A stretch of 64,000 nt of DNA from Mesorhizobium muleiense (GTDB lineage Bacteria > Pseudomonadota > Alphaproteobacteria > Rhizobiales > Rhizobiaceae): contig NZ_FNEE01000003.1 in assembly GCF_900099905.1 (NCBI RefSeq), positions 248,001 to 312,000 on the forward strand. The letters are read 5' to 3'. Of this stretch, positions 1-7,948 are shown piece after piece; within the stretch, counting starts at the first letter, position 1, and each line of letters begins with the position of its first letter. A program made the translations under genes and the position numbers. Below the pieces are notes generated by a model. It searched no databases. It saw only the letters and a program-made list of their open reading frames with translations, and was not told the DNA's origin.

Positions 1-188
1 TCATCCGGATTGAAAATCGGCAGCCGGCCAAGCCCGTCATAGACGATGACGCGGCAGCCAGTCGGCGCATTTTGCGCCAAACCCGCGCTCAACGCCGAAT
101 TGGTTGAGGCGGCGCGCAGGCTGCCAGAGATTGCAAGGATGTTGAGCAAAGGAATGGAGATCAGCTTGGACGATTCGTTGCCGGGCAC
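1..188 (-). CDS. NAD(P)H-dependent FMN reductase family protein (3' part outside window)
   Basis: Reading the minus strand from a GTG at 188 gives about 62 residues that run off the window edge. After a short leader it has ILAISGSLRAASTNSAL, the N-terminal nucleotide-binding loop typical of flavodoxin-fold FMN reductases (GSLRxxSxN), followed by a beta strand (RVIVYDGLGRLPIFNPD) in the usual place. Such enzymes reduce FMN or quinones with NAD(P)H in the cytoplasm. The GTG lies one base after the TAG stop of the upstream PPOX gene, so the two flavin-linked genes are probably cotranslated. Family assignment is firm for the fold; the exact substrate cannot be told from this fragment. Confidence 0.75.
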   Translation of the reverse strand, partial: MPGNESSKLISIPLLNILAISGSLRAASTNSALSAGLAQNAPTGCRVIVYDGLGRLPIFNPD

Positions 189-189
189 A

Positions 190-810
190 CTACCACATGG
201 TGTGTTTGTATTCTTCGTCCAGCCAGCGGTCGGTCGCCTCGGCCGAATCGGCGAGCGCCAGCTGGTCGCGCAGGATCTGGCCGAGTGTCGGCAGCGTCGC
301 GCGGTCGTACCAGGTTTCCGGCTTCCACAGATCGGAGCGCATGAAGGCCTTTGCGCAATGCATGTAGGCGGCCTTGACCGTCACCAGGACGACGCTTTGC
401 GGTTCCTTGCCGTCGACGGCGAGCCGCTCGCGCAGGCCCGCATCGACGGTGATGCGGGCGTCGCCATTGACGCGCAGCGTCTCGTTCATGCCCGGGATGA
501 GGAAGAGCAGCCCGACCGAAGGGTTGAGAAGAATGTTCTCCAGCGTGTCGAGCCGGTTGTTGCCGGGCCGGTCGGGGATGGCGATGGTCTTCTCGTCGAG
601 CACGGCGGCAAAGCCCGGCCTGTCGCCCTTCGGCGTCACATCGGCATTGCCGGCGCCGTCCGAGGAGCCAATCAGCACGAAGGGGCTTTTGCCGATGAAG
701 GAACGGCTGTGGCCATCCAGCGCCTTCAGTTCCTTCCGGATCGAACCGTCGGTCGGCCGAGGCGTCTTGTAGATCGTTCTCAGCTCTTCGCGCGTGGTGA
801 CGAATTCCAT
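190..810 (-). CDS. Pyridoxamine 5'-phosphate oxidase (PPOX) family FMN-binding protein
   Basis: The product is 206 residues from the ATG at 810, which has a good AGGAGA ribosome site eight bases ahead; an upstream in-frame ATG at 867 would overlap yciB and is less likely. The split-barrel PPOX fold is suggested by FIGSSDGAGNADVTPKGDRPGF and a strand reading TIAIPDRPGNNRLDTLENIL, near where FMN phosphate is bound, then GLLFLIPGMNETLRVNG. This pattern matches the MSMEG_1061/YzzC-like subgroup rather than true PdxH. It sits 16 bases downstream of yciB and one base upstream of an FMN reductase, so a flavin or F420-like reduction role is an inference. Confidence 0.85.
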   Translation of the reverse strand: MEFVTTREELRTIYKTPRPTDGSIRKELKALDGHSRSFIGKSPFVLIGSSDGAGNADVTPKGDRPGFAAVLDEKTIAIPDRPGNNRLDTLENILLNPSVGLLFLIPGMNETLRVNGDARITVDAGLRERLAVDGKEPQSVVLVTVKAAYMHCAKAFMRSDLWKPETWYDRATLPTLGQILRDQLALADSAEATDRWLDEEYKHTMW

Positions 811-826
811 GCCGTCTCCTTGATCG

Positions 827-1501
827 TTACTTGCCGGGCTTCCCTTCTGTTCCGGTCTTGCCTTCAAGCGAATGGCGCATGATCAGCGGCATCTGGCTGA
901 AGGTGAAAAGAAGGGTGATCGGCATGATGCCCCAGACCTTGAAGGTAACCCAGGCGTCGGTGGAAAAATTCCGCCAGACCACTTCGTTGACAAGGGCCAG
1001 GAACAGGAAAAACAGGCCCCAGCGGAAGGTGAGTTTCTTCCAGCCCTCGGCATCGAGGCTGAAGGCCGAATCGAAGACGTAGCCGAGCAGCGACTTGCCG
1101 AAGAACAGGCCGCCGAGCAGCACGCCGCCGAACAGCATGTTGACGATTGTCGGCTTCATCTTGATGAAGATGTCGTCCTGCAGGTAGAGCGTCAGCGCGC
1201 CGAAGACGAAGACGACGACGCCCGACACCATCGGCATGATCGGCAAGGTGCGGGTGAGCAGCCAGGACGCGGCCAGCGCGATCGCGGTCGCGGCCATGAA
1301 CAGGCCGGTGGCGACGAAGATCGGTCCGCCGAATTCGGCCAGCACCGGAAACTTCTGCGACAGCCATGCGCCACGGGCGTTGGCGAAGAAGAACACCATC
1401 AACGGGCCGAGCTCCAGCACCAGCTTGAGCAGAGGATTGACGCTTTCCTTCTTCTGTTTCTGCGGGTCGGACGGGTCGCGTTCGAGGATGCGCGGGTTCA
1501 T
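827..1501 (-). CDS. yciB: Intracellular septation protein A, YciB/IspZ family
   Basis: The 224-residue protein has about five hydrophobic helices. It starts at the ATG at 1501 with GAAGGAAAG ahead; a longer reading frame to 1558 runs through a repeat and is not used. Family motifs include [19 protein letters not shown] near residue 25 and [22 protein letters not shown] with [19 protein letters not shown] toward the C terminus. YciB is an inner-membrane protein linked to septation and cell-envelope integrity in enterobacteria and Shigella. It lies directly downstream of ftsY on the same strand, an arrangement common in rhizobia. Confidence 0.93.
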   Translation of the reverse strand: MNPRILERDPSDPQKQKKESVNPLLKLVLELGPLMVFFFANARGAWLSQKFPVLAEFGGPIFVATGLFMAATAIALAASWLLTRTLPIMPMVSGVVVFVFGALTLYLQDDIFIKMKPTIVNMLFGGVLLGGLFFGKSLLGYVFDSAFSLDAEGWKKLTFRWGLFFLFLALVNEVVWRNFSTDAWVTFKVWGIMPITLLFTFSQMPLIMRHSLEGKTGTEGKPGK

Positions 1502-1518
1502 AGGCTTTCCTTCTTGCG

Positions 1519-1558
1519 CATGATCCTGGTCCAAAAGTCTGCAACTTTTTGGGATCAA
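1519..1558. repeat. Short palindromic repeat, family D (degenerate copy)
   Basis: Between ftsY and yciB lies GCATGATCC, an interrupted stem (CCAAAAGT / ACTTTTTGG) and GGATCAAGC. This is the pattern of the GCATGATCC...GGATCATGC palindromes frequent in mesorhizobial intergenic DNA. Other copies here are at 5573-5616, 56741-56835 and, more diverged, 51927-52031. In the minus-strand transcript it would fold into a hairpin after the ftsY stop. Confidence 0.55.
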
Positions 1559-1563
1559 GCTTG

Positions 1564-3210
1564 TTACGCCACTCCAGCGATCGCCCTGGCGAACTCGCTT
1601 GCGGAGAATGGTTCGAGGTCGTCGACCTGTTCGCCGACGCCGATGAAATAAACCGGCAATTTATGCTTTGCCGCAATCGCCACCAGAATACCGCCGCGTG
1701 CCGTGCCGTCCAGCTTGGTCATCACCAGGCCGTTGACGCCGGCGACGTTGCGGAAGATCTCGACCTGGTTGAGCGCGTTCTGGCCGGTGGTGGCGTCGAC
1801 CGTCTGCAGCACGGTGTGCGGCGCCTCCGGATCGAGCTTGCCCAGCACCCGGACGATCTTTTCGAGTTCCGCCATCAGCTCGGTCTTGTTCTGCAGCCGC
1901 CCGGCGGTGTCGATGATCAGCACGTCCGAGCCGGCTTGCCTGGCCTGTTCGAAGGCATCATAGGCGAGGCCGGCGGCGTCGGCGCCGAGCTTCGAGGCGA
2001 TGACCGGCGACCTGGTGCGCTCGCCCCAGATCTTCAATTGCTCGATCGCGGCGGCGCGGAACGTGTCGCCGGCGGCGAGCATCACCGACAGGCCGCCGTC
2101 GGTCAGCTTTGCCGCCAGCTTGCCGATGGTCGTGGTCTTGCCGGTGCCGTTGACGCCGACGACAAGGATGACATGCGGCTTGTGGCTGAGGTCGAGCTCC
2201 AGCGGCAAGGCGACATGGGTCAGCACCTTCTCCACCTCGGCCGCCATGATCGCGCGCACTTCCGCCTCGGAGACGTCCTTGCCGTAGCGGCTGGCAGCCA
2301 GCGAATCCGTGATGCGCAAAGCCGTCTCCATGCCGAGATCGGCGCGGATCAGCACGTCCTCCAGATCCTGCAGCGTGTCCTCGTCGAGCTTGCGCTTGGT
2401 GAAGACGCCGGCGATGTTGCCGGACAGTTCCCGGGAAGAGCGGGCGAGCCCCTCCTTCATGCGCTGGAACCACGAGCGTTTCGGTGCCGGTTCCGGCGCC
2501 TTCTGCGGCTCGGCTCTCTGCTCGACCTTCCTGGTGACGGTGACCTTGCCGGGAGCCGGCTTCGGCTCCGGCGGTGGTTGCGGAACGGCTTCAGGCTCGG
2601 GCGCGATCTCGGCAAGGATCGGCTGTGTCTGGACCGGCGCCGGCTGGCGAATCGGGGGCGGGATTTCGGCCGCCGGCGCCTCAGGCCCGGGCGCCGTCGA
2701 GGGGGCATCGGCGGGCGGTGCGATATCTTGCGCAGGTTCGCGCTGCCCCTCACCCTTACCCTCTCCCCGTGAAGGACGGGGAGAGGGGGGCGTCAGCGTC
2801 GGCGCTTCTTCTTTGCCGCTTTCAAAAGGAGGCTCGGCGGGACGATCAGCACCCTTCTCCCCGTCTCTATACGGGGAGAAGGTGCCGGCAGGCGGATGAG
2901 GGGCAGCGCCACGTTCGGATGACGGCCCCTCAGTCTGGACGATCTCAGGCTGCGTCGGTGCTGGCTCAGGAATCTCCTCTGGCGCCGGCACCTCGGCAGG
3001 CGTCTCCGGCTCCTCGACCGAAGCAGGTTCCGGCTGGATTTCAGGCTCGGGTGGAATCGTCGGAGCGGGCTCGGCCTCTTCAACAGCCGCCGGTTTCAGC
3101 GCCTCGAGCGCGTCCCATTTGATCGGCGGCAGCGGTGCGGTCTCGTCGATCCGCTCCTCGACCACTTCCTTCTTGCCGAACGAAAAAATCTTCTTGAGAA
3201 AACCAGCCAT
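1564..3210 (-). CDS. ftsY: Signal recognition particle receptor FtsY
   Basis: The protein has 548 residues. The C-terminal NG GTPase domain (from about residue 250) is complete: [10 protein letters not shown] (G1, near 350), [24 protein letters not shown] (G3), and [10 protein letters not shown] (G4/G5). FtsY docks SRP-ribosome complexes at the inner membrane. The N-terminal A domain (residues 1-240) is acidic and very rich in Pro/Glu/Ala, and residues about 101-157 are encoded by an inserted palindromic repeat ([15 protein letters not shown] and [17 protein letters not shown]). The ATG at 3210 opens [19 protein letters not shown], a typical membrane-binding amphipathic start. mtaB ends 11 bases upstream, indicating one transcript with dapF and mtaB. 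Confidence 0.97.
   Translation of the reverse strand: MAGFLKKIFSFGKKEVVEERIDETAPLPPIKWDALEALKPAAVEEAEPAPTIPPEPEIQPEPASVEEPETPAEVPAPEEIPEPAPTQPEIVQTEGPSSERGAAPHPPAGTFSPYRDGEKGADRPAEPPFESGKEEAPTLTPPSPRPSRGEGKGEGQREPAQDIAPPADAPSTAPGPEAPAAEIPPPIRQPAPVQTQPILAEIAPEPEAVPQPPPEPKPAPGKVTVTRKVEQRAEPQKAPEPAPKRSWFQRMKEGLARSSRELSGNIAGVFTKRKLDEDTLQDLEDVLIRADLGMETALRITDSLAASRYGKDVSEAEVRAIMAAEVEKVLTHVALPLELDLSHKPHVILVVGVNGTGKTTTIGKLAAKLTDGGLSVMLAAGDTFRAAAIEQLKIWGERTRSPVIASKLGADAAGLAYDAFEQARQAGSDVLIIDTAGRLQNKTELMAELEKIVRVLGKLDPEAPHTVLQTVDATTGQNALNQVEIFRNVAGVNGLVMTKLDGTARGGILVAIAAKHKLPVYFIGVGEQVDDLEPFSASEFARAIAGVA
2742..2907. repeat. Palindromic repeat element, family C, inserted within ftsY
   Basis: This 166-base element is bounded by GCTGCCCCTCA at the left and its inverse TGAGGGGCAGC at the right. 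It holds two internal hairpins: CTCTCCCCGT/ACGGGGAGAG near 2760-2786 and TTCTCCCCGT/ACGGGGAGAA near 2854-2881. The same arrangement occurs between lolA and xthA at 50094-50273, which shows it is a dispersed repeat and not ftsY-specific sequence. Here it is open in the ftsY frame and is translated into about 55 residues of the disordered A domain. Confidence 0.9.
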
Positions 3211-3221
3211 GTTCTTGCGTC

Positions 3222-4559
3222 TCAGGCGGCGCGGGCGGCAAGCGGCGCCGCGATCAGTCTGACACCGTCATCGCCGGCGATATCGGCCTCGACGATTTCG
3301 CCCGGCGCACCCTCGGAGATCGCGGCAAGCGTAAACCCTTCGGTGCGGCCGAGCCCGTCGCGCTCGATCAGGATCGACTGGCGTGTTCCGGCGAGCGAGG
3401 AAAGGTGGCTGCGATAGGCGGTGTCACCGGCGGCGCGCAGCCGTGCCGCACGCTGCTTGACCAGTTCACGGCGAAGCTGCGGCATGCGCGCGGCAGGGGT
3501 GCCTTCGCGCGGCGAAAACGGAAAAACGTGGAGATGCGTCAGGCCGCATTCCGCGACGATCTCCAGCGATTTTTCGAACATGGCGTCCGTCTCGGTCGGG
3601 AAGCCGGCGATGATGTCGGCGCCGAAGACGATGCCGGGACGCAATTTGCGCAAATCCTGGCAAAAACGGATCGACTGATCCCGGTTGTGCCGGCGCTTCA
3701 TCCGCTTCAGGATCATGTCGTCACCGGACTGCAGCGACAGATGCAGATGCGGCATCAGCCGGGGCTCGGTGGCGATGGCGTCGAGCAGATCGTCGTCAGC
3801 CTCGATCGAATCGATCGAGGAAAGGCGCAGGCGTTTCACGTCAGGCACCTGCTTCAGGATTGTCTTGACCAATTTGCCGAGCTTCGGGCTGCCCGGCAGG
3901 TCGGCGCCGAAACTGGTCATGTCGACGCCGGTCAGCACGATCTCGGCATAGCCATTGCCGCTCAGCCGCTTGACCTGCTCGACCACGGCGCCCATCGGCA
4001 CCGAGCGCGAATTGCCGCGGCCATACGGTATGATGCAGAAGGTGCAGCGGTGGTCACAGCCGTTCTGAACCTGGACGAACGCCCGCGCCCGGCCTTCGAT
4101 GGCGTCGACCATGTGGCCGGCCGTCTCGCGCACCGAAAAGATATCGTTGACGCGAGCCTTCTCGGTGTCGTTGACGCCGAAATCCGGCAGCGCGCGATAG
4201 GAATGCGCCTTCAGCTTTTCCTCGTTGCCAAGGACGAGATCGACCTCGTCCATGGCGACGAAATTCTGCGGCTCGGTCTGCGCGGCGCAGCCGGTGACGA
4301 TGATGCGGGCGGCCGGATTCTCGCGGCGGGCCTTGCGGATCGACTGTTTTGCCTGGCGCACCGCCTCGCCGGTGACGGCGCAGGTGTTGAAGATGATGGC
4401 GCCGCCTTCCAGCGCGCCAAGGCCGGCACTTTCCGCCTCTCGCCGCATCACCTCGGATTCATAGGTGTTCAGCCGGCAGCCGAAGGTGACGACGTCAATA
4501 CCCTTGGAGAAAACGGGATCCCCGGAAAGAGCGGGACCCTTCTTGGCAAGCGCGGCCAT
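3222..4559 (-). CDS. mtaB: tRNA t6A37 methylthiotransferase MtaB
   Basis: At 445 residues it matches the MiaB-like methylthiotransferase family. An N-terminal UPF0004 domain carries the cluster-binding cysteines (TFGCRLNTYES, FNTCAVTGEA, VTGCAAQTEP). The radical-SAM motif is NGCDHRCTFCIIPYGRG, and a TRAM-like C-terminal end follows. MtaB converts t6A to ms2t6A at position 37 of ANN-decoding tRNAs. The sequence signature (CAVTGEA, IPYGRG) separates it from MiaB and RimO. The start ATG at 4559 overlaps the dapF stop by one base (TGATG), so translation is coupled. The t6A-forming gene tsaD is elsewhere in the window (58159-59247). Confidence 0.95.
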   Translation of the reverse strand: MAALAKKGPALSGDPVFSKGIDVVTFGCRLNTYESEVMRREAESAGLGALEGGAIIFNTCAVTGEAVRQAKQSIRKARRENPAARIIVTGCAAQTEPQNFVAMDEVDLVLGNEEKLKAHSYRALPDFGVNDTEKARVNDIFSVRETAGHMVDAIEGRARAFVQVQNGCDHRCTFCIIPYGRGNSRSVPMGAVVEQVKRLSGNGYAEIVLTGVDMTSFGADLPGSPKLGKLVKTILKQVPDVKRLRLSSIDSIEADDDLLDAIATEPRLMPHLHLSLQSGDDMILKRMKRRHNRDQSIRFCQDLRKLRPGIVFGADIIAGFPTETDAMFEKSLEIVAECGLTHLHVFPFSPREGTPAARMPQLRRELVKQRAARLRAAGDTAYRSHLSSLAGTRQSILIERDGLGRTEGFTLAAISEGAPGEIVEADIAGDDGVRLIAAPLAARAA

Positions 4560-5443
4560 CAGGCGGCGCTTTCGGTGACGCGGGCCCACACGCCGGTCGC
4601 CGGGTCGAAGCTGCCGGAAAATTCCCATTCGGCGGCGCCGGTGAGGATGACGTGGTCGTCGCCGCGCCACTCGACATGCAAGGAGCCACCTCCGGGCGTC
4701 ACCAGGGAGACGCTGCGTCCGGTCCGCCTGGTGCGCGCGGCAGCGACGGCGGCGGCACAGGCCGCTGTACCGCAGGCCTTGGTCAGGCCGGCGCCGCGCT
4801 CCCAGGTGCGGATGACCATCGTCTCGGTCGAGGTCACCCGCGCGATGGTGATGTTGGCGCGTTCGGGGAAGATCGGGTGGTTTTCGAGCAGCGGACCGAA
4901 GCGGTCGAGCTCATAAGACCAGACGTCGCGGTCGACCCAGAAGATGGCGTGCGGATTGCCCATCGACACGACCGAGGGCGAGTGCAGCACCGGCGCGTCG
5001 ATCGGGCCGACCTGCAGCTCGATCATGCGGGTATCGCGGAATTCCTCGGCGAGCGGAATATCCTGCCAGCCGAAATGCGGCTTGCCCATGTCGACCGAGA
5101 TCAGCCCGTCGGCATGTTCTTCAGCGTTGAGGATGCCGGCGACGGTCTCGAAGGCGAATGTCTTCTGGCCGGTCTCGGCGGCAAGCGCCTGCACCACGCA
5201 GCGCATGCCGTTGCCGCAGGCCTGCGCGCCGGTTCCGTCGGAATTCAGGATGTCGATGAAAAAGGCAGTGCCCGACGTTCTGGCGTCGTGGATCGCCATG
5301 ATCTGATCGAACTTCGTCGCGGCATCGGCATTGAGCGCAAGGGCGGCAGCCGGCGCCACCCGGTCGGCGCGACCACGCATGTCGGCAACGATGATTTCGT
5401 TGCCGATGCCGTTCATCTTGGCGAAGGGGGCAGTGCTTGCCAT
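4559..5443 (-). CDS. dapF: Diaminopimelate epimerase
   Basis: The 294-residue protein carries both catalytic cysteine motifs, ACGNGMRC (near 77) and ACGTAACA (near 225). These catalyse two-base epimerisation of LL- to meso-diaminopimelate for lysine and peptidoglycan synthesis. The N terminus [19 protein letters not shown] is the usual substrate-binding strand (KMNGxGN). It is the first gene of a minus-strand run dapF-mtaB-ftsY-yciB, and its stop overlaps the mtaB start. Length and motifs are normal for the family. Confidence 0.97.
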   Translation of the reverse strand: MASTAPFAKMNGIGNEIIVADMRGRADRVAPAAALALNADAATKFDQIMAIHDARTSGTAFFIDILNSDGTGAQACGNGMRCVVQALAAETGQKTFAFETVAGILNAEEHADGLISVDMGKPHFGWQDIPLAEEFRDTRMIELQVGPIDAPVLHSPSVVSMGNPHAIFWVDRDVWSYELDRFGPLLENHPIFPERANITIARVTSTETMVIRTWERGAGLTKACGTAACAAAVAAARTRRTGRSVSLVTPGGGSLHVEWRGDDHVILTGAAEWEFSGSFDPATGVWARVTESAA

Positions 5444-5572
5444 GGATCGAAAGGTCTCATGCCGGTTTGGCGCCTATATGGCGGATAGCGGCCGGAATTA
5501 CCAGTGCGAGACGCCAGCGCGACGTGCGTCGACTTGGACGCACAAAGTACGCTCTGACATTTTTAAACCTGC

Positions 5573-5616
5573 GCATCGTGCTTCCTGAAAATCGATTACG
5601 ATTTTCGGGCGGATGC
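5573..5616. repeat. Palindromic repeat, family D, hairpin after DUF1328 gene
   Basis: GCATCGTG...TGAAAATCG-ATTA-CGATTTTCGGGC..GGATGC forms a nested inverted repeat immediately 3' of the minus-strand gene ending at 5620. It is the same family as 56741-56835 (CCGAAAATCG / CGATTTTCGG). In the transcript it could act as a terminator-like hairpin. Confidence 0.6.
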
Positions 5617-5619
5617 GGT

Positions 5620-5781
5620 CTATGCCACCGCCAAGACGCCAAGCATGACCAGCAGGAAGATGATCAACACAATGCCGATGAGAATGCGGGCACCGGTGGC
5701 GGCGGCTCCGGCCAATGCCGGCATGCCGAGCAGGCTGGCCGCGGCCGCGATTATCAGAAGAATCACAATCCATTTGATCAT
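5620..5781 (-). CDS. DUF1328 (YtjA/UPF0391) small membrane protein
   Basis: This 53-residue peptide begins at the ATG at 5781 behind GGGATTTCCC. It reads MIKWIVILLIIAAAASLLG, then PALAGAAATGARILIG and a second helix IVLIIFLLVMLGVLAVA. The two short hydrophobic helices with the central AGAAxxARIL motif match the DUF1328 family of tiny inner-membrane proteins, often stress-induced, with no established biochemical role. It is a stand-alone gene between dapF and a hydrolase. Confidence 0.85.
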   Translation of the reverse strand: MIKWIVILLIIAAAASLLGMPALAGAAATGARILIGIVLIIFLLVMLGVLAVA

Positions 5782-5877
5782 GGGAAATCCCTCGCAGCCG
5801 ACGGTTGTGGACCACCACCAACGCGTTTACGACGTCCCGGGTTCCCCCGGGGGCCTCTGGGGGGCCGGGTCGCCAGC

Positions 5878-6918
5878 CTAGAGCGCCGGCACGTCCCAGA
5901 CTTCGCCGGGACGCAGGGCGCGAAAGCGTTCTTGCGGGACACCTTGATCGTTGAGGGCCTCGCCCAGCTTTCTTGCCGGCTCGTCGATCGGCTCGTTGGT
6001 GAGCCGGAACGTGCCCCAATGGCAGCCGGCGGCATAGGCGGCGTTGCACAACAGCATGCCTTGCACCGCCTCCTCGGGGTTCTGGTGGTGTGGCGCCATG
6101 AACCAGCGCGGCTCGTAGGCGCCGATCGGCAGGATGGCGAGGCGGAAGCCGCCGTGCCTTGCGGCCATCAGCCGGTAGTTGATGCCATCGTGGAAACCGG
6201 TGTCGCCGGCGAAATAGACCTTTCCGCCCGGCGTCTCGACCACAAAACCCGCCCACAGCGCCATGCGCCGGTCGCGGGTGCCGCGCGCCGACCAGTGGTG
6301 CACCGGCTCGACATGGACGGCGACGTCGTTGCCGATCTCGACCCGTTCGCCCCAGTCATGCACGGAAAGCCGCATGCCGGGAACGCCGGCATCGATGATG
6401 GCGTCGTTGCCGAGCGGCGCCAGCACCAGCGGGTCGTGCTTTGTCTTCAGCCGCTTCAGCGTGGCGAGGTCGAGATGATCGTAGTGGTTGTGGCTGACCA
6501 GCACGAGGTCGATCGGCGGCAGGCTGGAAAAGGCGATGCCCGGCGGATTGACCCGTTTCGGCCCGGCAAAGGCGAGCGGCGAGGCGCGCTGCGACCAGAC
6601 CGGGTCGGTAATGATATTCAGGCCGGCTGTCTGGATGAGCAGCGAGGAATGGCCGACCATGGTCAGCCTCAGCCCGGAGCCGTCGATCCGCTTGGCCGGT
6701 GTCGCCTGATGAAACGGACTCGGATCCGCCGTCGGCCATTTCGAGCGTTCGCCGCCCAGCTGCCACTTCAAAAGATCGGAAAAGCGGGCAGGCGACTTGC
6801 CGTTGGGATTGAAGAACAAGGTGCCGTCGAAATGATCGCTGGGCGGCCCGCTATAATAGCGGTTGGCCACCCTTTTCCTCGCAGCCAAGATTTCGCCTCC
6901 GGCAAGGTTCGGTTTCAT
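5878..6918 (-). CDS. MBL-fold metallo-hydrolase (RomA/NAPE-PLD-like)
   Basis: The protein has 346 residues from the ATG at 6918. The metal-binding motif LVSHNHYDHLDLATL (HxHxDH) is followed by a later histidine in VHHWSARGTRDRR and by YFAGDTGFHDG, completing the dinuclear site of the metallo-beta-lactamase fold. FFNPNGKSPARFSDLLKWQLGGERSKWP near the N terminus and PHHQNPEEAVQGMLL near the C terminus are typical of the NAPE-hydrolysing phospholipase D-like/RomA subgroup, hydrolases of phospholipid-type substrates. The real substrate is unknown. An upstream extension to 6990 lacks coding character, and the ribosome site of the chosen start is weak. Confidence 0.88.
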   Translation of the reverse strand: MKPNLAGGEILAARKRVANRYYSGPPSDHFDGTLFFNPNGKSPARFSDLLKWQLGGERSKWPTADPSPFHQATPAKRIDGSGLRLTMVGHSSLLIQTAGLNIITDPVWSQRASPLAFAGPKRVNPPGIAFSSLPPIDLVLVSHNHYDHLDLATLKRLKTKHDPLVLAPLGNDAIIDAGVPGMRLSVHDWGERVEIGNDVAVHVEPVHHWSARGTRDRRMALWAGFVVETPGGKVYFAGDTGFHDGINYRLMAARHGGFRLAILPIGAYEPRWFMAPHHQNPEEAVQGMLLCNAAYAAGCHWGTFRLTNEPIDEPARKLGEALNDQGVPQERFRALRPGEVWDVPAL

Positions 6919-7196
6919 CAGAGATAGGACCGAAGCCGATTGGCGCAAGCATTTGGCGGCCGGACGCCAGGGGCAGGCCTGTCCAGGCAAACCGCTGCGC
7001 AGTCTCTCGGGTCAGACTCTCGGGCTAGACCCCTGGGGCAGGTTTTCGGGCGGCACGCACTTGTGGCAAAGTTGCAACAGGTGCCGCCGCAAATGCTATT
7101 TTAACCATACAGGGTTGAAATTTTGCCACCTTCTCCGTCTTGGTAAGGGGGATATTGTGCGGACGGCAGCCCAGCCGGATCCGACGGAGGTTTGAA

Positions 7197-7745
7197 ATGA
7201 ATTTTTCGAAAACCGGTCTGCTGGCCGTATCGCTGGCCGCGCTCTTTGCAAGCGGCTGTTCAACGTCAAGGTTCTCGCCTATGGACCAGCAGCCGGCGCC
7301 GCTGCAAGCCGCGCCCTCGGGCAAGGTGACCGCCAACCAGCTGCCGCCGCCGGCGTCGCCCGGCACCGCCGACCCGTCGAAATTTCCGACGGCGCCGCAA
7401 GGCACGCTAAACCCGCAGGTCGCCGCGCTGCCGGCGGACGGGACGGCTCCGGCCGGAGCCCCGGATCTTACCGCAAGCAGCGTCGCCGGCGTGTGGAAGG
7501 CCAGCGTGTCCGGCCAGAGCTGCCAGGTGGCGACGCCGCAGACCAAATTCGGCTCCGGCTATCGGGCTGGACCGCTGCATTGCCCGGCGCCGATCGACGG
7601 CATCAAATCCTGGAACGTCGCCGGCAAGCAGTTGACGCTGTACGACGCGAATGGCGGCACGCTGGCACGGCTCTATTCCTCTGGCGGAGAGAAATTCGAC
7701 GGCCAGACTTCCAACGGCCTGCCGATCTCGCTTACAAGAGGCTGA
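7197..7745 (+). CDS. Omp19-like outer-membrane lipoprotein, Inh/AprI protease-inhibitor fold
   Basis: The 182-residue product starts at an ATG with a strong ACGGAGG site. A signal peptide ends in LFASGC, giving a lipidated Cys21. A Pro/Ala-rich linker (about 30-95) leads to a C-terminal domain VAGVWKASVSGQSCQVATPQ...HCPAPI...SWNVAGKQLTLYD, matching the Inh/AprI beta-barrel inhibitor family. Brucella Omp19 is the best-known relative: an outer-membrane lipoprotein that inhibits proteases. The two cysteines (SC and HC) would form the conserved disulfide. Confidence 0.88.
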   Translation: MNFSKTGLLAVSLAALFASGCSTSRFSPMDQQPAPLQAAPSGKVTANQLPPPASPGTADPSKFPTAPQGTLNPQVAALPADGTAPAGAPDLTASSVAGVWKASVSGQSCQVATPQTKFGSGYRAGPLHCPAPIDGIKSWNVAGKQLTLYDANGGTLARLYSSGGEKFDGQTSNGLPISLTRG

Positions 7746-7759
7746 CCCGCCGATTATTT

Positions 7760-7932
7760 GTTTTACGCAATTCCGAACGGAAAACCGCTACACACTTTTC
7801 CTGGAATTGCTCTTTTTTGTTTTTACACGATTCCGGGCCGAAAACCGCTACACACTTTTCCTGGAATTGCTCTCTTTTGTTTTTACGCAATTCCGGACAG
7901 AAAACCGCTACACACTTTTCTTGGAATTGCTC
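7760..7932. repeat. Three tandem 60-base palindromic repeats (family E)
   Basis: Three consecutive units with a period of exactly 60 bases each contain GCAATTCC (or CGATTCC), then AAAACCGCTACACACTTTTC and GGAATTGC. Each unit can fold as GCAATTCC/GGAATTGC. They differ at a handful of positions, so they are recent duplications. The array lies between the lipoprotein gene and zapE, 15 bases after one stop and 17 before the next start. Confidence 0.9.
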
Positions 7933-7948
7933 CGGAACGACGTGACCG

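Noticed and set aside
7760..7932. CRISPR array
   Set aside because: Three units of 60 bases with no distinct spacers and internal palindromes; no cas genes.
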